NCBI RefSeq assembly: GCF_963678635.1
Contig: NC_087070.1
Coordinates: forward strand, 12,312,539 to 12,376,538
Direction: 5' to 3'
Length of the DNA: 64,000 nt
Origin: Symsagittifera roscoffensis
Taxonomy: Eukaryota > Xenacoelomorpha > Acoela > Convolutidae
Shown: positions 57,180-64,000 of the stretch, in pieces
How the letters are laid out: every line of letters begins with the position of its first letter
How positions within the stretch are numbered: the first letter of the stretch is position 1
Notes under the pieces: model-generated
The model's input: only the letters and a program-made list of their open reading frames with translations
Database searches by the model: none
What the model was told of the DNA's origin: nothing
Program-made: the position numbers and the translations under genes

Positions 57180-57990
57180 TGCCTAGCACATAATCAGTGC
57201 ACCCCGTTGAAGTAGTATCTTCTCGTTGGAGTTGTAGCACAACAACTGAAGAACCCTGTCATCCCCTGCTTGCGCTCCCTTCAAAAATATCCAGTTTGTT
57301 CACTTTTAAAGCACCCTTGGTTTTTTGCTCCTTGTCCACATGCTTCTTTCGACTTACTGCATTAAGCTCCAAACAGCACATTGTAATTTCTGGATAAGTA
57401 ATATCTCGCACTATGTCCCTTCTGACCGTACACATGATACTCTTTTCTTCTTCCTCTCAGCGTGCCTGGCTATATGACCGTGCCTTGTGCTCTCGCGGCT
57501 TCGAGTCTTTCTCGAATCATCGTACTTCATCAACCTCCTTGCCAGCTCTGGGAATGTCTTGGCTGGTTGAAAGTTTTCCTGCACATCAAATTGGTAATAA
57601 CTTTCAGGCAGCCCACTGCCAAGCAGAGCATTGAATAGTATATCCGTTATTGCTTCTCCAGCTTTGCCCAACCGCGTCGTCAGCTCTTAGCTGCGAACGA
57701 AGAAGTCATCTAGATCCTCCTCTGATCTCAGGCACAGCTTCGCAAGCTGGCCTGCTAAAACGGCCACCGTTAGCGTCTCCACAGAGCAAAATTTCTATTG
57801 AAACAGCTTCCAGGCCTTCGCATTCTTGCCATAGCCGTCTGTTTCCACGCAATCATTCTTTTTCTTTATCAAAGTTGTGTTGTGCAACATCAGAGCCAGG
57901 TGGGACCACGCAGTGCTTCGGTGGTTTTTCCTCTGCTGGAATAAAAGTGCTCGCATTTGATCAGCATTCGGACTCTCAGGGAGAGTAGGC
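57180..57990 (-). pseudogene. gag: Copia gag remnant
   Basis: The minus-strand frame 57671-57411 has ESYYQFDVQENFQPAKTF followed by ELARRLMKYDD, which fits the part of Copia Gag before the zinc knuckle. Neighbouring frames continue to about 57990. Assignment rests on this similarity in style and on its place inside the LTR pair. The zinc knuckle is not preserved. Confidence 0.55.
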
Positions 57991-58139
57991 TCATTTTGTG
58001 GCAGATCAGCGCCACAGACTTAATCAACCAAATTAGAAATTCTTCAATTTCTCACTGAGAGCCACTAGTTCGAAGAATATTGGTGCATAAGGCTGCTAGC
58101 TAAAATCTGAAAACTCTGATTGAAAAAATTGCAAGAAAA

Positions 58140-58370
58140 AATAAACATTTTCAAGGCAGGGGTGAAAGACTGCGATTGAATATGAGGTTCAAACTGAGGG
58201 TCAAAAGGGGTAGTGATTATTGATAATTAAATTGATAAAATGAATTTAAATTACATGAAAAAATTGGCATCACAAAAAAAACAGTTAATTAGTTACCGAC
58301 TAATTAGTTAATTTGTGATTACTAGTAGTTATTCAAATTGACTAGTTGACCTCTGCTGGACTGTTTTCCT
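58140..58370 (-). repeat. Copia 5' LTR
   Basis: It shares ordered blocks with 47690-48030. On the minus strand it starts near CAGCAGAGGTCAAC, and a local ACTAATTAGT / TAATTAGTTA echo lies at about 58282-58320. Exact ends are uncertain. Confidence 0.6.
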
Positions 58371-58929
58371 TGAATTTTTTGCGAGAAAACGGAGGTTGAG
58401 CAGACTGGATAAAGAAAAATGTATAATCAAAGATTTACCGTGAGGAAGTTTTGGGTACTGAAATTAGTTGAACAAGAAAAACTATAAAGTAAAAGCCCAC
58501 AATTTTAACCTTTTTTGGGTAAAAATTTCGTTTTCTATCGTTTAGGAACTCCTAACCTTGCTTGAGTAGCTCTTTTTGCGGAGTCGTCTCCATGTCTATC
58601 TCCTCCTGGTTGTCATGTCTTGGTTCTAAGTTGGTTAGTAAGTCCTTCTGAGTTTGCGTTTTTTATCGAATGAAGTTCAGTGAAGTTTTGTGCAAATGAA
58701 GTTTAACTGGAGTGTTATCCTGTAATTAGGATTGTCCACGATCACCGGGTTGGAGCACGACGTTCGATTTGTAAAAGGATCGATAGCATCTACAAATTAC
58801 CAATCACCAAAAAAGCAACCAACCACCAAAAACACATGGACAAGAAAAACTATAAGAACCACCTCTGGCTGGGCTAAAAAGAAACATTTCGCACCAGGAG
58901 CTCTTATGCGAAGTGACTATTTTGTTTTA

Positions 58930-58989
58930 ATCATATGATTTTCCATGTTTCCGATTCAGTGACAGTTTCCGTTGGAATTTTCTCTGAAG

Positions 58990-59037
<48 letters not shown>

Positions 59038-59870
59038 CTCTCTCTGTTTGACTTCGCTCTTTGAATTGGTCGCCGTTTTAATCGAAGTCCAGCAATCCGT
59101 CGGAGAAATTGTCTCGGTCTGTGGAAAAGTTTCATCAGATAAGTCTACCAATTATTTTAAGAATATGGTTTAAGAGCAACATCAGGAGTCGCTGTCTTTC
59201 CGTTGTGTTCAGATTTGTTCGAGTTTAATTTTCTCGAGACTTTTCCGTTTGAAAATTTAATCGTAGTTTCCGATGAGGACATTTTGTTGCGTAAAATTTC
59301 CTTGTAAGATTCTCAGTTTATCATTCAGTTTTTTTTCCTGAAGAATTTGTTTTTGATTTTATCAAGACCTGTCAGCTGGAGGAAAAAAAATAGTTAAGAA
59401 GATAATGCTGATGGGTCGGATGCGTTCCTTTTCTCTTTTTGATATCTGTTCCAGTTCGGCAGAGGTGTATCAAAGTAACTATATTCGATGCGATCGTCCC
59501 CTCCTCACTCCTTGATCTTGTCGCTCGATAGAATTGGTTCGCCCTGATTGAACAACTTTAACGGATTGTTAGTTACATGAGTTTTCCAGAATGTGTTTTC
59601 GGTTTTTTCGTTGAATCGTACTCTTTAGGTTCCAGGTGATTTCAGATAGTGCTACAATCAATGATGGTTTGAATATATCTGATGACATGCTTGAACATTT
59701 TGTTTTAAAAGTGTGGGCTTGTTTTTCTACCAATCCGTTCGATTGGCGGTGTCCAACCGTCCAGAAAACAAAAATAATGTTGTTCGATTTGCGGAACGTT
59801 TTGAAATCATGAACCGTAATAAGGATGCTTGGTCTACTCTAGTGTTTCTCAGAAATTGAAATTTGAAAAA
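58930..59870 (-). pseudogene. pol: Gypsy-2 integrase and tail remnant
   Basis: On the minus strand 59760-59600 reads GHRQSNGLVEKQAHTFKTK then ALSEITWNLKSTIQ, parallel to Gypsy-1 HRSNGPVEKLVHTVKIK and ISKIIWNLRSSFQ. The catalytic Glu in LVEK is kept. The later basic and (CT)n-coded Arg/Glu stretch corresponds to the pol tail. Confidence 0.8.
58993..59034. repeat. (TC)n microsatellite, ~42 bases
   Basis: There are about 21 uninterrupted TC units. On the minus strand they read as alternating Arg-Glu inside the decayed Gypsy-2 tail. Confidence 0.95.
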
Positions 59871-60528
59871 ATTGAGCCTCATGTTTGGCTGATGTGTTTG
59901 GACGAAATTCCGTGGAAAAAAATTGAAAATTTTTGTCGATACATAGAGTTAAACTTTTCTGAGTAAATTGACGGACATACAAACTTAATTTGGCAAAATG
60001 ACAATGAAGATTTGACGTTGACAGAGAACTTTTTCTCTAAAATGCAATTAAAAGAATTGTGTCAAAATGCAAACTTGGGTGGATTTTTCAACAGGATTTG
60101 TTGAATCTAGATCAGTAAATGCCATATATTTCCCCGATTTTTGATTTAAGTTGGAGATAAACAGTAAAAATGTATCATCCCATTGTGTTAAATGGCTCTT
60201 GTATGTTTTATTCCCTTGGTTGCTGCAAAAGAGATTTGCGGTCTTTTATCACTTGGATTTCCAACCCGTAAAAGTAGTTCAAGTACAACTCGAAGGCCCA
60301 TGTTACCCCAAAAGTTCGAGTTCGTTATTCAAGTATTTAGCATAGTGGGTGTTCAAAAACCTGCATGCAAATGATAATGTTTTCCAATGACTTCAAAAGA
60401 GCTGTTTAAAATAAGCACGCAGCTCACTTTGCGAAGCATCTGCGTTTAATATATACTTGTGTTTATTGTTGAATTTGGTGTTTTCAGTGAACTTGACTAG
60501 GATGAGCTGGACTGGAGGGGGAGGGTTC

Positions 60529-60926
60529 TCATGCTTGAAGGACCGAATGCGTGAAAAATTTCAACAAATAAAAATTGCTAAGCGTTTCTATTGGCTAAAT
60601 GCATTTCTCACAAAATCGAAGTCAATACTAACAGAAAATGTATTAAATCAGTGGAACATAATCCAAAATGTTACAAATTGCGGGTTACAACCGCAAAACT
60701 ATTCAGATAATCATCAAGATTAATGAGGTCAAAGTCATAAGAACTTTTCAGTCTTGAAAACTCATCATCTGCCTGTTATCTAATCGGTCAATATTAACAC
60801 AGATGGCCTAGAATTATTTTTTTACTTTGATTTTTTTGCGATATACTTTGAGATTTTGAATACTCAATTCTGATTGGCTGAAAGTAAGCTTAAATTAATT
60901 TCAAGCATTCGGTCCTTCAAACATGA
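60529..60926. mobile_element. TIR element (398-bp MITE-like)
   Basis: The left end TCATGCTTGAAGGACCGAAT and the right end, reverse-complemented, TCATGTTTGAAGGACCGAAT continue alike for 26 bases with two mismatches. The core is AT-rich. No clear target duplication is seen. The open frame 60457-60723 starts outside and runs into the element, so it is probably not a gene. The element lies within the decayed Gypsy-2. Confidence 0.6.
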
Positions 60927-62039
60927 GGGACGCCACCGGACTGGAGTTGTTAACGAAGTATAAGCAGCCCCATGTGAAGATTTGTTTTTTTTTACTCTAG
61001 CTTTAAATTTGAATTCAAATGATGTTTTCAGTAAGGTTCGAAAAGGACTAAAATGGAATCCCTAGTGTTGCTAGGTTGGGTGGAAACTTTATAAGCTGGT
61101 AAATTGACCCCGCTTTTTGATGTTAATTGTTTAACATTTCTAGGAAACGGCCAGTTTTTTATCTGGAGAGTTTTGTGTTCCAACGGACATCTTGCTGACT
61201 GGGTAGATTTGAAATATAGCCAATGGCTTTTTTCTTAAAGAATTGGCATTTCGACACACTGATTGCTAAGTTTTTTCTAATACAAGATACAAGACTGTTA
61301 CTAGTCGGTTAACTATGTCCTTGTGTTCGTGAAATGATTCTTTGGATGCGAGTAAAATTTTACATAATGTGAAAAACATTGAGCCGAAGTTTTAGGTTTT
61401 CCTTTTTGGATTTCGCCTACTCAGTAAATTTCTGTCAAATCTAAAACTTTTGGTAGTTTCTGCAGAATTTTTGCTAAAACTACATAGTTGGGTTGTCAGA
61501 TTAACCAGAGCCAAAAGACTATGCTTTTTTGAGAACCAAGTTTTTGAAGTACGCATCTTTTTCGGATAAATTTAAAGTTTTCGCCGCAACGTGATCAAAA
61601 AACATTTGTAAATTAGACATTTAAAACTTGTTCCTGTAAACTTTTTTGTTAACAAATTTTGAAGTCAGTGCTAACGTTTTTGATTTACTATTTCCACACG
61701 TGATTTCAATTTGACAATTAAAGTGGCCTTTCCTGCACGACTCGAGTTTTTTGAAATATCTCTCGGATACAACTCTGTTAATTTGGTTTTATCTCGGTTG
61801 TTAGATTTAAAGGCACTCTATTCTCTTTAAAAGAACTTAATTTTAGTTGGTTGGGAAAAATGGTAGTTTTTGGTTTTCGGTTTTTTCGATTAACTGGATA
61901 ATTACTTAACTCGACACTTAAAACTCCACTTTTCGTTGGTTAACTTTTGCGATTATATGTGGCTCGTTTTCTTTCCTCGTAAATAGTTCAGTAGTTTCAT
62001 GAAACTAAACGTTTGATCGAGCTGGGAGTTCAATCATCC

Positions 62040-62830
62040 CGACACTTTTCATTATGTCGTCTGTAAAGTCGCAAATTGAAGCCTATGTGGCTTGAACTTC
62101 TAGAGGTATTCTGATGTAGGTGTTGCGTTGCTTGAGATCGTAGTGGTTTTTCTTAAAAAACTGACTGGTTTTGCAGAGTTGTCCTGTAAGTTCATTTGAA
62201 AAAGTTCCAAAGTTCTTAAGAGTTTTCCTAAGTCCATACAAAGCAATTTCTTCAGTTCTTTTTTTGGAGTCGAAAATCTTCTTTACGTTTAAAATTTAAT
62301 AATTGTCGTTATTGCTCCGACCAGTTTCTGCCCATGCGTTGATCACACCGCAAACATACTTCGGATTAATTTCATGACTATCTACAAAATGCTGATTAGG
62401 AGCTTATTGTGCACAAGTTTTTTCAGGCTCAAATCTATCACAAAGACGTAGATTGTTACTTTTTGTGTGAAATTGCCTTCAAACTTTCAAACTGCATAAG
62501 CTCTGCATCTTGGGGCAAAAAGCCAAACGGCAATTTGAAAAATGGTTTCCTTTTTTTAGTCAAAGTTCTTTTCCTTTTCGACATTTAGAGCAGATTCTCG
62601 TTTACGTTTAACATTAAAATTTTGGATAGTGGATTTTTTTTTGAGATTTGAAACTATGGGCCATAATCAGGGTATTCGAGATCATTTTTTCGTCTTCTAA
62701 TGCTACATCGAGTGCACAGAGTTTCTTTTAAAAGTTTTTTGACAGTCTTATTTCATCATGTTGCCGATGAAGACGTGACGAATTCATTCAACTTCTCCAC
62801 AGGAAATTTTGCAATTTTTGCCATCTTTCC
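62040..62830 (-). pseudogene. gag: Gypsy-2 gag and protease remnant
   Basis: On the minus strand about 62360-62290 reads VINAWAETGRSNNDNYYILNV, matching GVINAWSESGQSDNDDYSILNV of Gypsy-1. It continues ELKKLL and, near 62170, KPVSFL in place of the protease segment SPVSFL. 62740-62660 has LCALDVALEDEKMISN, parallel to EALNVALIDEKGITN. Several frame changes are needed to follow it. Confidence 0.8.
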
Positions 62831-63901
62831 TGCTAAATTCTTTTTTTTTTCAAGCTCTCACTTTTAGGTTATCTGATGACAGTCATTTTTAAATATTTCC
62901 AGTGGAATCCCAAAGATTAGGAGACTTTTTGTGAGGATATGCGTTTCTTTTCATTTCCTGGGTTAAAGTTTAGCATAAATGTGATTTTTTATTCAACTCA
63001 TTTGAATATCAATCTTTCCGCGGTTTTTGTTTCAATTTTGATAAGTGTCTTGTCCTCGTCATTAATTTTTTATAAAGTTCCTGGGCTGTTTTGCTGTTTT
63101 GTCAGTTTTTGTTACTTTGAGGCTTCTTTTTTTTGCCGGAAAGCAGTTTCGCGATCCGTAGGATTTATTAGATTCATAATATTTGTATTCTATTTGACTA
63201 TCAATGCCAATTGGAGCTTGTCACGTCTATCTTCGCATGCAATGGGTTGGTCGATGGCGTGGTTTTAACAGACAGTCAGTGCTTCTCTCAATCCAGACTC
63301 GTTACGCTTTGACTGCAAGATAATAAAAAGTTAAGATAGTAAACTCCAAAAGTGGTATCAATTTGGTTAAAAGAAGAAAAAACTTAGGATTTAATTAAGA
63401 ACTGATCTATAAAAAAACGATCAACAACAACTCTCCGACTGCTTCAGATTGTGATCAGGGTCATACATACTTAGGCAGTATAAAAAGGAAAACAAGTTTT
63501 TTATCCAAATCTTCACTATCGGTTCTTAAGCTAAATTTAAGTGTTATTGGCATCCAGAAGTTTTTCGGAAATCTCGTGTGTGATAACAACCGTATTTTGA
63601 GAGAATAAAAGTTACCGGAACTAGCTCTCAGCCTTGAGTTACTCTTTAGAACTTTTTTGAAAACTAAACGTTCAAAGTATGGCTTGTAAAATGCGTGTTC
63701 AAAGTAGTGTTTTAAAAATTTGAAACTTAAACCGCGCAAACGGAAGATCTTTTTTAAATTAAATTATAATGGTCTGTGACCTTCTAGTATCAATGTTGCT
63801 CAACGCGTTGATTTGTTTTCGCTTCCCAGTCAAGTCGTATTCTTTTAATCAGTGCAACCACGAGGTCAACTGACATTTGGTTTTTTTCAGATTCTTTCAA
63901 G

Positions 63902-64000
63902 ATAATGAACGCTATGAAGAATCTTATATTAGTTTTGTTGTTCTTTTTTACTTTTTAAAAACATTTCATGCTCACTTTGACTTTTTGAGGTTTGAATTTT
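63902..64000 (+). repeat. R3-family copy, cut by the window end
   Basis: ATAATGAACGCTATGAAGAA then TCTTATATTAG and TTTTGTTGTTC match the start of R3 copies at 3091 and 22502. The rest lies beyond the window. Confidence 0.5.

Larger units (their letters stand above)
47690..58370 (-). mobile_element. Ty1/Copia element (minus strand), split by BEL-2
   Basis: LTR-like sequences at 47690-48030 and 58140-58370 share GGCAGGGGT[GT]AAAGACTG, a TGAGGTTYRAACTG segment and TGAATTTAAATKACATGA in the same order. Read on the minus strand, gag-like sequence lies at 57990-57180 and integrase, RT and RNase H at 50480-48000, the Pseudoviridae order. The zinc-knuckle and protease part is missing where BEL-2 interrupts. 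All coding parts are broken by stops and shifts. Confidence 0.78.
58560..63500 (-). mobile_element. Ty3/Gypsy remnant (Gypsy-2, minus strand)
   Basis: Minus-strand fragments match Gypsy-1 protein in order: gag (62830-62640), gag-protease (62360-62040) and integrase (59870-59480), followed by a charged C-terminal region (59150-58930). RT was not clearly found, and a MITE lies in that interval. LTRs and target duplications were not identified, so the limits are approximate. Confidence 0.75.

Noticed and set aside
60457-60723. 88-codon ORF as a host gene
   Set aside because: It begins outside and runs into the TIR element at 60529-60926, with no domain.
62939-63268. 109-codon hydrophobic ORF as a membrane protein
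   Set aside because: It lies antisense to or beside Gypsy-2 gag remnants in T-rich DNA; Phe/Ser/Ile richness follows from composition.

Overview
The window looks like a gene-poor, AT-rich stretch of an invertebrate animal genome. It has spliced coding exons with GT-AG introns, animal-type LTR retrotransposons (Ty3/Gypsy, BEL/Pao, Ty1/Copia), hAT-like and other TIR elements, and a complex satellite array. I cannot name the species or phylum. No bacterial operon, rRNA, intact tRNA or CRISPR array is visible.

Layout. 1-7450 is AT-rich intergenic DNA with a degenerate minisatellite, a small TIR element and the first copy of a dispersed repeat (here R3). 7455-14040 is a decayed Ty3/Gypsy element with 212-bp LTRs, a tRNA-Ser-type primer site and a 5-bp target duplication. 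14046-18900 holds one orphan exon-like block, a MITE family (here MITE-A) with a second MITE nested in it, and TCGAA-rich repeats. Three exons at 18906-23433 encode the C-terminal two thirds of a GT11 alpha-1,2-fucosyltransferase-like protein; its 3.7-kb second intron carries MITE-A, hAT and R3 copies. Directly downstream, 23900-31860 is a satellite array whose central part shows a higher-order period of about 1,627 bp.

From 32619 to 44046 an hAT-type element with a perfect 8-bp target duplication contains a BEL/Pao element (BEL-1). The BEL-1 coding region is dead. Part of its LTR plus its whole leader has been tandemly duplicated (2,090 bp, nearly identical), an event much younger than the insertion. 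44950-47259 is the best intact gene, a 769-codon uninterrupted ORF for a polyQ, proline- and tyrosine-motif-rich protein that resembles a phosphotyrosine docking scaffold. It is followed by a near-perfect hairpin with AATAAA on both strands. 47690-58370 is a minus-strand Copia element split by a second, minus-strand BEL element (BEL-2, 50580-57158). 58560-63500 is a strongly decayed minus-strand Gypsy relative.

The least expected signal is a tRNA-like module with Pol III A-box and B-box-like segments near the start of the BEL LTR. It is present in both BEL-1 LTRs and, with a quite different sequence, at the matching position of the diverged BEL-2 LTR. The two host genes show no functional link; most of the window is the layered history of mobile elements.
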